Below, piece by piece: positions 1 through 10,919 of a stretch of 64,000 nt of DNA. A program made the translations under genes and the position numbers. Each line of letters starts with the position of its first letter. Position 1 is the first letter of the stretch. Source of the stretch: Orobanche coerulescens (taxonomy: Eukaryota > Streptophyta > Magnoliopsida > Lamiales > Orobanchaceae); NCBI GenBank assembly GCA_033398695.1, contig CM065805.1:165455787-165519786 (forward strand). The letters run 5' to 3'. The notes beneath the pieces are model-generated. The model ran no database searches, had not been told where the DNA came from, and saw only the letters and a program-made list of their open reading frames with translations.

Positions 1-910
1 CATAATCAATTCTCAAAACACCGTTCACAAAACACACGCGTTTTGAAAGAAAGCCTTTAACGAGGCCAAATCAAATCCTTTGAAACTTCATTTCAAATAA
101 CCAAACAAACACATCAAGACGACCACCGATCATCATATCCATAAAACGAGAAAAGTATGGGCAAGGTACTTGCCTCGATACCACGAGCACGGAACCACGA
201 ACGGATACGGCTCAACCGGGAAGCTTCGGAACGCCCGATGCTAACGAAAAGGGAGACGACAGCGAACGGAACGGAAGAATCAAACACGACCGCGAGGAAC
301 CGACGAAAATGAACCTAGCGATTCGAATAGCACAATCACAACCACTTCTAACGATTACGAAAATGGAATACATCCGAAAACCCGCCTACGATTCATGTAT
401 ATTCGTACGAAAAATAACAACGAGGGCGGACCACAACCAAACCCTCTCGATTCCGTAAAAATCCACAAAATATCCATGAATCCGTAGGAAAACTAAAGAT
501 ACTAACAATATTAATCGCATACACCATGAATCCACCAACAAAACGGATCGAGTCGGAAGAAAATCCCAAAACCCCCAATTTAATCGAAAATAGGGTTCTA
601 GAGATGTTACCTTTGGATATTCAAGAACTAAGATCGGTAGAACACGCGTTAGATTGATTGCCCGAGCCTCATGACCGAAGGGAAATGATGAAAATCGACC
701 CCCGGATGAAGATTGCTTGAGAAGTTCTCTCCCCCTTGGATCTCCTTCTCTCGCGCAGGTGAAAATGGAGGTGGAAATGGCTGATTTCGTCTAATAAAGA
801 CGAGCTGCACAGTTGACCGCTTCGTGTGCCGCGGCACAGCCAAAGTGTGCCGCGGCACAGGCCGAAAATTTACCCCCAAGTTTTGGCATTGTGCCGTGGC
901 ACAGCCCGCG
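1..910 (-). mobile_element. Left part of an older gypsy-type LTR (cut off by window edge)
   Basis: This stretch has no gene. It resembles the LTRs of the neighbouring element in layout: a CTTGCCT block with AACGA-rich sequence, an ACCTTTGGATATTCAAGAA-like segment, then copies of the palindrome GTGCCGCGGCAC (826-837 and 847-858, a variant at 891-902). It continues after the inserted element at 10248 and ends at 10658 with GATATTACA, the same terminus as the inserted element's LTRs. I infer an older LTR of a related family, minus orientation, that served as the target. Its left end lies outside the window. Confidence 0.6.
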
Positions 911-3159
911 TGTAACACCCCAATTCACAAATGGGACATTACACGCCGTAGAACCCTCTTGAGGTCTACCAGGCTAACACATGACACATAACCACAATGA
1001 AAACCCCAAAAGATGCACTCAAAAGTAAATAGGGCCGTGGCCTCGGCCAAATCATTTCAACGGAGTACATAAAACATAATGTACTTATCAATTCGATGCC
1101 CACGCAGGGGACTTACCCCAAGTTCAAGAATAAACAGTTTAGTTCCAATACTCGACATATGCAATAACCAAACATAGAAATAAACAAAACAGACTCGAGC
1201 CACTATCATCAAGCCATCCCGTCCTTCGCGTGCGTGCCCCGTGCCTGCTCCTCAGCTCTCCCGGTACCTGAAATGCATAAGACGCATTTCCCCCATTTAA
1301 GGGGTTAGCATTCGAATAGCTAGTGCAAGTACACAATTACACCACATTATATACAAAAATGCGGTTTTACACAATCATCTCAAACATAAGTCATTTGCCA
1401 CATATATATTCCGGAATACTACATTGGCAATCACATCAATTTCCAATCATCACGATATCACAAAATCACAACTGGTATCCCGTGGCCGTACCCCTTAGTA
1501 GCGACCCCCAGACATCCCGTCGAACACTCCGAGTGGGATACCACTTCCGCGGCCGTACCCCTTAGTATCGACCCCCAGACATCCCGTCGGACACTCCGGG
1601 TGGAAGTTCAATCACACACGCACACAAGTTCCCTTCCGCGGCCGTACCCCTTAGTATCGACCCCCAGACATCCCGTCGGACACTCCGGGTGGAAGGAACA
1701 CATCTCACGCACCCAAAAATTCACCATTAATCATTCATTTCGAAAATCACAATATACATAATGAAATGTAATACATGTACTTGCCTTGAATGAAACGAAA
1801 CGAAGGAAACGACGACGGAAGAGGTTTCGATCCGAACAATCCTCCCAAATCCAATCCTAACACAATAATGGTATACACAAGTCTCAATAATGCGGAAAGG
1901 TAAGAATTAATCCTAATTCTACCCGTTGGGACAATTCGTCGGACACCAAGAGTGCAAAAGGAAATGAAATCGGTCAATGGTATAACAACGGGATTTCGTC
2001 CCAATCAAAAACAAGAAAACCAAGGGTCACGAGTATACTATCAATTCTAACAACAACATCGGCTAATTCGGATTAGAACACAAAATTACCACCAAACCCT
2101 CCCCAAAATCATACTAGGGTTAAAGGAATTCTTACCTCTTGAAGAATCAAGCACTCAACCAAAACCACGTGTTAGATCCGCAATCCGAGCCACCCGATCG
2201 AAAAGAGAGGAAGAAATCTACACAAATAAGTGGTGTATGGAGGAACTCTCCCTCTCAAGACTCTCTCTCTCGCACGGTTGAAGAAGGGGAGGAAATGGGC
2301 GATTCTCGCCGAATAAGAAGCAGATATAGCGCCGACGCGCCGTGTGCCGCGGCTCGGCTAAAGCGTGCCGCGGCACAGAGCCAAAATTGTGCCCGGTGGT
2401 GGCCGACCGCTCGTTGTGCGGCTCATCTCAAGTGTGCCGCGGCTCGACTCGGCATGTGCCGCGGATCGCCGGATCAGGCTGCAGCGCTGCACGCTGATCG
2501 ATTTTGGTCGGCAAGTGTCACACGGGTGTGCCGCGGAACAAGTGTGCTGCATCGACTCGGTTGTGCCGCGGCGCACAATCCTTGTGCCGCGCACACGCAG
2601 CTTTGTTCAGCAACAATCAGGCGATGTGTGTGCCGCGGCTCACAATTCTTGTGCCGCGGCCCACACCCCCCCTCGGGTCCCAAAATGACGAAAAATGATC
2701 CGGAAGGAGAATAAAAGCAACAGGGATCGATATTTGGGCAACAATAACACAAAATGGAGGTACGGAACCCAAAACGATCTGAGGTACACAACCAAAGTCG
2801 AATAAGGGACAAATTCCCTAAACTTCTAGGAAATTACAAAAACGGCCCAAACAACCGAAAAGTCACGACACAACGTCGGATTAACAATCCGAAACTCGCA
2901 ACATGCTCTACATAAGCATACGAACTCATGGAAGTAAGAAAACGACGAAATCGAACGAATTTAACGAGAAACGAATACACATGCGACAGAATATAACACG
3001 AGATGAAATTACGTAAAAACATTATCAAGACCCGTCTAAACGAAAAAACTCCAAGAATAAAATAGGTTCAGAATTACAAAACAAAGGCTGCATTTGAGTT
3101 GTCCAAACGAAAATGCACCAAAATAGAAATTACCTGTGATAGAAAACGCGGATATTACA
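911..3159 (-). repeat. Left LTR (3' LTR in element sense)
   Basis: It matches 7999-10242 almost base for base over most of its length. Inside are about three spaced copies of a 60-bp unit containing CCGTACCCCTTAGTA, CATCCCGTCG and ACACTCCG (about 1487-1695). A GC-rich zone with many TGTGCCGCGG motifs follows (about 2338-2665), then a conserved tail ending GATATTACA. No gene is present; open frames here are incidental. Confidence 0.92.
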
Positions 3160-3176
3160 TTATCTCCCCCTAAAAA
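3160..3176 (-). promoter_or_regulatory. Polypurine tract of the minus-strand gypsy element
   Basis: Directly inside the left LTR. On the minus strand it reads TTTTTAGGGGGAGATAA, a classic purine run that would prime plus-strand DNA synthesis. Its position confirms the element runs right to left. Confidence 0.85.
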
Positions 3177-3194
3177 TAAGTTTCGTCCCGAAAC

Positions 3195-3998
3195 TTACAA
3201 TACGAATAACTCGGGGTATCTCGACCTCATACTCTCCTCTGTTTCCCACGTGGCCTCCTCGGATCCATGCCTCGACCACTGCACTTTGACCAAAGGGATG
3301 GTTTTATGCCTGAGTTGCTTAACCCGACGCTCTACGATCTGAATCGGCCTCTCCTCGAAGGTAATGTCGGGCCCCAACTCGACCTCTCCAAAATCAATAA
3401 TATGGCTAGGGTCCGATACGTACTTCCTAAGCTGGGAAACATGAAATACGTTATGCACGTGGCTTAGGGACGGCGGCAAGCCTAACCGATACGCGAGTTC
3501 TCCAACTCTATCTAAAATCTCAAACGGCCCGATAAATCTCGGACTAAGTTTACCCTTCCGACCGAAGCGGTAAACTCCCCGTGTCGGCGACACCTTAAGC
3601 AAGACGTGATCTCCCACCTCAAACTCCAACGGTCGGCGCGTGTATCGGCATAAGACTTCGCCGACTGGGCCGTCAAAGAATCTACCACGAATCGGGGTAA
3701 TCTTCTCCCTCGTCTCAACTATCAGATCGGGCTCGGTACCGATTAGCTCGGACGTATCATCCCAACACAACGGTGATCTGCACCTCCTTCCATACAACGC
3801 TTCGAATGGTGCCATTTTGATCGAGGCATGCCAACTATTGTTATACGTGAACTCGATCAACGGCAAGTGTGTCTCCCAATCATCCTTCCAATCTAATGCA
3901 TGTGCTCTCAACATATCTTCTAGTGTCAGATCGTCCGCCTCGATCAGTCCGTCTCGTCGAGGGTGGTAGGATGTACTAAGTCTCAACTCGGTTCCCAA
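3195..3998 (-). CDS. Integrase C-terminal half with GPF motif and chromodomain
   Basis: A 267-residue open frame. It begins inside the integrase core just before the STSYHPRRDG segment (family norm YHPQTDGQ) and the following catalytic-glutamate region. That region here reads GLIEADDL and is altered. It then continues through YNNSWHASI, the GPF motif (GPFEILDRVGELAYRL, about residue 170) and a C-terminal chromodomain with VQWSRHGSEEATWE and RYPELF. Integrase inserts element cDNA into chromosomes, and the chromodomain is thought to guide it to heterochromatin. The frame ends just inside the polypurine tract, as expected for the pol 3' end. The start is not a true start but the point where a frameshift opens this frame. 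Confidence 0.85.
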   Translation of the reverse strand: MGTELRLSTSYHPRRDGLIEADDLTLEDMLRAHALDWKDDWETHLPLIEFTYNNSWHASIKMAPFEALYGRRCRSPLCWDDTSELIGTEPDLIVETREKITPIRGRFFDGPVGEVLCRYTRRPLEFEVGDHVLLKVSPTRGVYRFGRKGKLSPRFIGPFEILDRVGELAYRLGLPPSLSHVHNVFHVSQLRKYVSDPSHIIDFGEVELGPDITFEERPIQIVERRVKQLRHKTIPLVKVQWSRHGSEEATWETEESMRSRYPELFVL

Positions 3999-4790
3999 AG
4001 CTCTATGAACGGCCTGCCAAAATGTGATATGAATCGGCCATCACGATCCGAAACAATGCTCTTAGGGGTCCCATGCAATCTCACTATTTCCGCAACAAAC
4101 ACTCGTGCAAGCCTCTCCGGCCCCCAAGTGTCCTTTATACTGGAAAATGAGCTGATTTGGTTAGTCGATCAACAACGACCCAAATCATGTTCATTCCCGT
4201 CCGAGTCTTGGGCATATTGGTAATGAAATCCATAGAAATATCCTCCCATTTCCACTCCGGATAGAAGTGGTCGTAATAGCCCAGCTGGTCGCCGATGCTC
4301 AATCTTAACTCGTTGATGTGTCAAACACTTCGCCACAAACTCGCTAACATCCATCTTCAAATTACTCCACCGAGTTACTCCTCACGTCCTTGTACATTTT
4401 ACTCGTACCAGATGTATGGAGTAGGGCGTGGTATGAGCTTCGCTCAAGATCTTCTCGTCTCACCATTATCACATGGTACACAAAGTCTGTCGCGAAACCT
4501 CAAAACTCCATCATCGTGAACCACAAATCCAGGGCTTTCCTTTCCTCACATCCTCCTCACCGACTAAAACGGATCGTCATATTGCTTCGCCTTGATATCA
4601 TCGATCAAGGACGAAGTGATCTCTAATGCACATAATCGCCCTGAACTCTCTGAACCCAAACCTCAATATTCGACGGATGAAATCTCGCTGGATCTTACTC
4701 TGCGGTGTAAGTACCTCTAACATCTGCAAAGCCATCGGTTTTCTGCTCAACGCATCGGCCACTACGTTGGCCTTACCAGATGGTAGAGTA
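3999..4790 (-). pseudogene. Integrase zinc-finger and N-terminal core, frameshifted
   Basis: On the minus strand, frame-hopping translation gives integrase segments, including [19 protein letters not shown] (about 4330-4280), the region after the HHCC zinc finger that normally reads CxxCQ.VKAEHQ.P.G. Parts of the DDE core follow. Several frameshifts and stops break it. It lies between RNase H and the intact C-terminal integrase frame, in the normal pol order. Confidence 0.7.
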
Positions 4791-5150
4791 TCTCGAGGTC
4801 GTAATCTTTAATTAACTCTAACCACCTACGCGCCTCATGTTCAACTCTTTCGGTCAAGATGTACTTCAAACTCTTGTGATCCGTAAAATCTTACATGATG
4901 ACCCATAGAGGTAGTGCCTCCAGATTTTTAAGGCAAAACGACTGCACTAACTCCAAATCGTGCGTGGGGTAGTTTACTTCATAAGGTTTCAATTGGCGGG
5001 ACGCATAAGCAATCACTGTCTCTCGCATCAAAACACACCCTAGACCAAGGCCCGAAGCATCACTATACACTACGAAGTCCTCGTTCCCCGAGGCAATGCT
5101 AAAACGGGCGCGGTAGTCGACGTCTCTTTAACTCGTCAAAGCCGTCCCGC
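4791..5150 (-). pseudogene. RNase H domain of the gypsy element, broken
   Basis: Minus-strand segments show [14 protein letters not shown] near 5080, [11 protein letters not shown] near 5000 and TDHKSLKY near 4880. These are standard RNase H landmarks (catalytic Asp in YSDAS, and the DHKSL block). Small indels and a stop interrupt the frame. The domain removes the RNA strand during reverse transcription. Confidence 0.75.
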
Positions 5151-5289
5151 CTGTCTCACCCACTCGAACTTCCGAGTTTTCGGAGTAATCGAGTGAGTGG
5201 TCTAGCGATCTTAGAAAATCCTCAACGAATCTGCGGTAATAGCCGGCGAGACCCGTAAAACTCCTCACCTCCTTCACATTCTTAGGCGG

Positions 5290-6151
5290 CTCCCAAGCCA
5301 TCACCGCTCTATCTTCCGTGGATCTACCCGAACTCCTCTGCTGAAATCACGTGCCCGAGGAACGCATTACTTCCTCGAGCCAAAACTCACACTTAGAGAA
5401 CTTCGCATAACCGCTCGGTCCTCAAAGTGTCTAATACAATTCGGAGATGTAAGGCGTGATCCTCCCGACTCCGTGAATAGATAAGAATATCGTCGATAAA
5501 AACGACTACGAATTTGTCCAGATACTCATTAAAAACCTTGTTCATCAACCGCATGAACACCGCTGGGCATTAGTTAGCCCGAAAGGCATAACCAAAAACT
5601 CGTAATGGCCATATCTCGTCCGAAAGGCGGCTTTGAACATCGACGTCCGAATTCTCAATCGTAGTAGCCCGATCGCAAATCAATCTTCGAAAAGACTGCC
5701 GCCTCAAGCCGATCAAACAAATCGTCAATCCCGGGCAAAGGGTATTTATTTTTGATGGTCAACTTGTTTAATTCTCGATAATCGATGCATAAACGGCGAC
5801 CCATCTTTCTTCTTAACGAAAGTACGGCGCACCCCAAGGCGATGCGCTTGGTCGTATATACCCTTTATCTAGCAATTCTCCCAACTGGTTCTTCAACTCT
5901 AACATCTCCGACGGTGCCATACGGTACGGTGCTCGAGAAATAGGGGCGGCATTCGGCTCTAGATCGATAGGAAACTCCACCTCTCGTTGTGGTGGTAATC
6001 CCGGTAAGTCGTCTGGGAAGACATCGGGATACTCACTAACAACTGGAATTGACGACATGTCAACTCCACCATCTTCCGCCTTCAGGGCATAGCACCAGAA
6101 GCCGACACAGCCCTGGTTCAGAAGTTTCATCGCCTTTAAGGCGCTAATCAC
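5290..6151 (-). pseudogene. Reverse transcriptase domain, gypsy type, frameshifted
   Basis: On the minus strand, the linker EYPDVFPDDLPGLPP lies near 6050-6000, followed by [42 protein letters not shown] and DLRSGYYD. The catalytic [12 protein letters not shown] block is visible near 5520-5480. The order matches the gypsy reverse transcriptase. At least two frameshifts (near 5820 and near 5655) break it. Some breaks could be sequencing indels, because the LTRs are young. Confidence 0.85.
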
Positions 6152-6575
6152 GCTCTCGATCTACCCGGCTACGGTAGACGAGTATGCTCGGTGCCATCCT
6201 CGGCCACGATCGAGATAGTACGAGTCCGATAGTTCATGATAGCACCGTGACGCTCTAACCAATCGTCCCCGAGGATTAAATCCTCACCCTTAAGGTCGAT
6301 AACGATGAGGTTCGAGGGCCAATCTCGGCTCCCGATCCTCACGGGCAATCCCTAACTTCCCGGTCCCCAATCATACGATCTCGCTAGCGTACCCACCACA
6401 AACGGTTCACACTCAAACAAGCGTCAAAGCCAATACGATTCACACAATCCGACGCAATAAAGGAATGGGTTGCACGAATCGAAAAGCACGAAACCGGATG
6501 AGTAAGGATCCGAGTGGTACTGACGCTTCTGGAATGTCCGCCTCCTCTGTGCGCCTCATCTCGATCGGGGGTGGA
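6152..6575 (-). pseudogene. Aspartic protease region, degenerate
   Basis: This lies between gag zinc knuckles and the RT linker, where gypsy elements encode protease. A minus-strand segment near 6490-6440 begins LFDS, the start of the LFDSGATHSF active-site block, but the frame shifts immediately after. A later segment near 6280 corresponds to the WL..H.A.ID region. No full frame remains. Confidence 0.6.
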
Positions 6576-7442
6576 TCAACCCGAGCTCGAGGCTTGCGGC
6601 GATCCATTTGTCCCGACCTCTACCGCGACCCGAACCCTGCGGAACCTGAGTAGCTGGAGTATTATGATCCTCTGATCGGTAGTGGTAGTCGGAACTCTAG
6701 CGACCCTGGTGGCTCTCTCACAATGAGCCGCCCGATGCCCGGTCTGCCCGCAAGTGAAGCAAGCAACGGGGGGAAAAGGACAATCCTTCATCAAATGCTC
6801 ATATTGGTTGCAGTTAAAACAAACCCTGACACCCGAAGCGACGGACTGAACTGAACGGTTACCCTGAGATCCACCGGCCTGATGGAACGGCCTCTTCCCC
6901 GGTGTGGGAGCAGAACGAGACCTCGAAAACTGACCACCCTTCCCGGTCGAGAATCCACCGGTAATCTTCTGCTTCTTAGCTTCCGAAACCGACTCTGATT
7001 CCGGAACCGCCATCTCGATCGCTAGGGCGCGATCCTGGTATTCTTTCAAAGTGGCACACATGAGCGGTGCCATACTCTGCCTAATATGCGGCTTCATGCG
7101 CATATTGAAGTAACGGATTTTATCGGCCTCCGACCTCACCTGATCTCTCACGAAACCCAACTGCTGATTGTAAGTAATGATGGCCTGAGAAATAGGCACG
7201 TCCTGAGGTGAAGCGGTGAAGAACTCCACAATTCTGCGCTCCTTGACTGGCGGCGGACAATACTCTGCTTCCATAGCAGCCTTGAATTCCTCCCAAGTAG
7301 CTCGACGGTCTCTGGGCACAACGGCCTCCCACCATTCCGCAGCTTCCTTATCCAGGAGGTACTGGGCAATATGTACCCTCCTGTATTCAGGACAAGCTAT
7401 GGCATCGAAGGTCTGGACAACCGAAAGAGCCAATTCTCCCAA
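6576..7442 (-). CDS. Gag: Retrotrans_gag core and CCHC zinc knuckles
   Basis: A 288-residue frame. The N-terminal part has AEWWEAVV and TWEEFKAAMEAEYCPP, typical of the gag capsid fold (pfam Retrotrans_gag). The C-terminal part has two zinc-knuckle-like blocks: CFNCNQYEHLMKDC, then CFTCGQTGHRAAHC (CX2CX4HX4C). Gag forms the particle and binds element RNA. The true start is probably the ATG at 7739, where MLRGRGRPARGRG begins a basic N-terminus; a frameshift between about 7490 and 7440 separates the two parts. Confidence 0.85.
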   Translation of the reverse strand: MGELALSVVQTFDAIACPEYRRVHIAQYLLDKEAAEWWEAVVPRDRRATWEEFKAAMEAEYCPPPVKERRIVEFFTASPQDVPISQAIITYNQQLGFVRDQVRSEADKIRYFNMRMKPHIRQSMAPLMCATLKEYQDRALAIEMAVPESESVSEAKKQKITGGFSTGKGGQFSRSRSAPTPGKRPFHQAGGSQGNRSVQSVASGVRVCFNCNQYEHLMKDCPFPPVACFTCGQTGHRAAHCERATRVARVPTTTTDQRIIILQLLRFRRVRVAVEVGTNGSPQASSSG

Positions 7443-7741
7443 CCGAGGGAGTCGGAGGATCCGAGAAACGAGGAGGGTGCATCTTAGTCACCGTCTCAAG
7501 CCACTTACTAGCCTCCTCTTCGGTGTCGGGGCGGATTCTCGCGTCCACCCCGAGCTATCTCGAGTAAGTTGGGCTACCAATCCAAGTACGGCAGAGCCCC
7601 TGGCCGGCATTATTACCCGACGGCACCGAGTGAGAGGCCGAGTCCGCAGAGGACCGAGAAAGTGAGCCCTCCTCATTATCGGCACCCGACCACGGCCTCG
7701 GCCGCGTCCCCTAGCCGGTCTACCACGACCTCTCAACATAC
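7443..7741 (-). pseudogene. Gag N-terminal basic segment, separated by a frameshift
   Basis: Minus-strand translation from the ATG at 7739 gives an Arg/Gly-rich start (RGRGRPARGRGRGRGR), then a segment ending near 7490 where it leaves the frame of the main gag. Basic N-termini are common in chromovirus gag. The frameshift may be real decay or a sequence error. Confidence 0.6.
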
Positions 7742-7982
7742 TGAAGGAAAGTAAGAAAAGGACAAGATCAGAAAGATTCACAATTCACAAAGTTGGTAAC
7801 ACAAGTTACGATTCCGAACAGCGCAAGAAAACGAATTACAGAGATATAAGAGTTCGAGGGGACTTACAGCCACGGGTCGCACGAAAAGACGGTAGCATGA
7901 TGATATTAGGCTCAATGACTGACTCTAATGACGCAACTGACAGACCCAAAATTCACCGACAGCCTAGGTATTCAAAACCTAA

Positions 7983-7994
7983 GCTCTGATACCA
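7983..7994 (-). promoter_or_regulatory. Primer-binding site, initiator-tRNA-Met type
   Basis: On the minus strand it reads TGGTATCAGAGC, four bases inside the right LTR. This is the usual plant gypsy/copia site complementary to the 3' end of initiator methionine tRNA, and it fixes the right LTR as the 5' LTR. Confidence 0.9.
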
Positions 7995-7998
7995 TAAA

Positions 7999-10242
7999 TG
8001 TAACACCCCAATTCACAAATGGGACATTACACGCCGTAGAACCCTCTTGAGGTCTACCAGGCTAACACATGACACATAACCACAATGAAAACCCCAAAAG
8101 ATGCACTCAAAAGTAAATAGGGCCGTGGCCTCGGCCAAATCATTTCAACGGAGTACATAAAACATAATGTACTTATCAATTCGATGCCCACGCAGGGGAC
8201 TTACCCCAAGTTCAAGAATAAACACTTTAGTTCCAATACTCGACATATGCAATAACCAAACATAGAAATAAACAAAACAGACTCGAGCCACTATCATCAA
8301 GCCATCCCGTCCTTCGCGTGCGTGCCCCGTGCCTGCTCCTCAGCTCTCTCGGTACCTGAAATGCATAAGACGCATTTCCCCCATTTAAGGGGTTAGCATT
8401 CGAATAGCTAGTGCAAGTACACAATTACACCACATTATATACAAAAATGCGGTTTTACACAATCATCTCAAACATAAGTCATTTGCCACATATATATTCC
8501 GGAATACTACATTGGCAATCACATCAATTTCCAATCATCACGATATCACAAAATCACAATCGTATCCCGTGGCCGTACCCCTTAGTAGCGACCCCAGACA
8601 TCCCGTCGAACACTCCGAGTGGGATACCACTTCCGCGGCCGTACCCCTTAGTATCGACCCCGGACATCCCGTCGGACACTCCGGTGGAAGTTCAATCACA
8701 CACGAACACAAGTTCCATTCCGTGGCCGTACCCCTTAGTATCGACCCCCGGACATCCCGTCGGACACTCCGGTGGAAGGAACACATCTCACGCACCCAAA
8801 AATTCACCATTAATCATTCATTTCGAAAATCACAATATACATAATGAAATGTAATACATGTACTTGCCTTGAATGAAACGAAACGAAGGAAACGACGACG
8901 GAAGAGGTTTCGATCCGAACAATCCTCCCAAATCCAATCCTAACACAATAACGGTATACACAAGTCTCAATAATGCGGAAAGGTAAGAATTAATCCTAAT
9001 TCTACCCGTTGGGACAATTCGTCGGACACCAAGAGTGCAAAAGGAAATGAAATCGGTCAATGGTATAACAACGGATTTCGTCCCAATCAAAAACAAGAAA
9101 ACCAAGGGTCACGAGTATACTATCAATTCTAACAACAACATCGGCTAATTCGGATTAGAACACAAAATCACCACCAAACCCTCCCCAAAATCATACTAGG
9201 TTAAAGGAATTCTTACCTCTTGAAGAATCAAGCACTCAAATCCAAAACCACGTGTTAGATCCGCAATCCGAGCCACCCGATCGAAAGGAGAGGAAGAAAT
9301 CTACACAAATAAGTGGTGTATGGAGGAACTCTCCCTCTCAAGACTCTCTCTCTCGCACGGTTGAAGAAGGGGAGGAAATGGGCGATTCTCGCCGAATAAG
9401 AAGCAGAGATATGCCGGCGCCTGGCCGTGCCGCGCGGCTCGGCTAAAGCATCTTGCGGCATAGAGCCAAAATTGTGCCCAGTGGTCGGCCGACCGCCAGG
9501 CCGCGGCTCATTCAAGTGTGCCGCGGCTCGGACTCGGCATGTGCCGCAGACTGCCGGATCGTGCCGCGGCACGCGGCTGATCGATTTTGGTCGGCAAGTG
9601 TCACACGGTGTGCTGCGGCCGGACAAGTGTGCCGCAGACTGACACTGTGCCGCGGCGCACAATCCTTGTGCCGCGGCACACGGTACAGCTTTGTTCAGTA
9701 ACAATCGGGCGATGTGTGTGCCGCGGCTCACAATTCTTGTGCCGCGCCCACACCCCCTCGGGTCCCAAAATGACGAAAAATGATCCGGAAGGAGAATAAA
9801 AGCAACAGGGATCGATATTTGGGCAACAATAACACAAAATGGAGGTACGGAACCCAAAACGATCTGAGGTACACAACCAAAGTCGAATAAGGGACAAATT
9901 CCCTAAACTTCTAGGAAATTACAAAAACGGCCCAAACAACCGAAAAGTCACGACACAACGTCGGATTAACAATCCGAAACTCGCAACATGCTCTACATAA
10001 GCATACGAACTCATGGAAGTAAGAAAATGACGAAATCGAACGAATTTAACGAGAAACGAATACACATGCGACAGAATATAACACGAGATGAAATTACGTA
10101 AAAACATTATCAAGACCCGTCTAAACGAAAAAACTCCAAGAATAAAATAGGTTCAGAATTACAAAACAGTGCCAGGCGAGTTGTCCGAAACGAAAATGCA
10201 CCAAAATAGAAATTACCCAGGATAGAAAACGCGGATATTACA
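7999..10242 (-). repeat. Right LTR (5' LTR in element sense)
   Basis: Counterpart of 911-3159, with the same TGTAACACC start and GATATTACA end. It differs from its partner by scattered single changes and short homopolymer indels, except in the GC-rich palindrome zone (about 9410-9755), where differences are dense. It would carry the element's promoter. Confidence 0.92.
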
Positions 10243-10658
10243 CCGCGTGTGCCGCGGCACACGGTACAGTTGGGTTTTGGTCGCAGAAGGCATACGAGTG
10301 TGCCGCGGCACCGGATAGGTGTGCCGCGGCACACAGTACAGATCGCTCGACCAACATTTGGAGAAATTTGTGTGCCGCGGCGCATGCACCTTGTGCCGCG
10401 GCCCACACCCCTTTTTGGGTCCCAAAATGCTAAAAATGATCCGGAAAGAGAATAAAATGATGGGAATCAATATTTGGGGACTAATAACACGAAATGGATC
10501 CGCGGCAACCCCGAAACGGCGGTTTCGCACAACAATAACAAGAATACAGTTCAACAGTTTGACAGGAAGGACACGCTGAAAAGTACACGGGGGTCACTAC
10601 AATCGAGAAATACACCAAAAAAAGAAAATTACCGAAATTCGAAATTGCGGATATTACA
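10243..10658 (-). mobile_element. Right part of the older LTR, resumed after the insertion
   Basis: It starts with the duplicated CCGCG and carries intact GTGCCGCGGCAC palindromes at 10249, 10300 and 10321. Then come CCCAAAATGCTAAAAATGAT and a tail ending GATATTACA at 10658, the same layout as the last 700 bases of the young LTRs. It continues 1-905. Confidence 0.7.
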
Positions 10659-10873
10659 TTAGATCCCAGTCCCACCGATCTGTATGTATTTTTTTTAAGT
10701 GACCAATATATATTTTTTTAATAATATTTATCCACCGATCCATTAAGCTTGCGAGCTTCCATTGATCCATGATTTTAATAGCATGAATTTACATTCTGTA
10801 TTCTTCTTGTATGAGTATTTTTAATTAATATTTATTCTATCACCAGTTTTTCAAAATTAAAATAATAATAATG

Positions 10874-10919
<46 letters not shown>

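Larger units (their letters stand above)
911..10242 (-). mobile_element. Complete Ty3/gypsy chromovirus (Tekay/Del-like), minus strand
   Basis: Two long direct repeats of about 2.25 kb (911-3159 and 7999-10242) begin TGTAACACC and end GATATTACA. They are flanked by a 5-bp target duplication CCGCG (906-910 and 10243-10247). Reading the minus strand, the order is 5' LTR, methionine-tRNA-type primer site, gag, protease, reverse transcriptase, RNase H, integrase with chromodomain, polypurine tract, 3' LTR. Protease-RT-RH-IN order and a C-terminal chromodomain mark a Ty3/gypsy chromovirus; the chromodomain sequence looks most like the Tekay/Del group. Pol is broken by frameshifts, so this copy is probably not autonomous as sequenced. 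The LTRs are nearly identical, suggesting recent insertion. Confidence 0.92.

Noticed and set aside
2139..2812. Several overlapping open frames of 60-190 codons in the GC-rich LTR zone (also 9252-9897)
   Set aside because: They overlap on both strands in the palindrome zone, are Cys/Arg/Ala-rich by composition and differ between the two LTR copies; no domain is visible.
826..10332. CRISPR-like spaced palindromes
   Set aside because: Spacing is irregular, the motif degenerates freely, it sits in plant LTRs and there are no cas genes.
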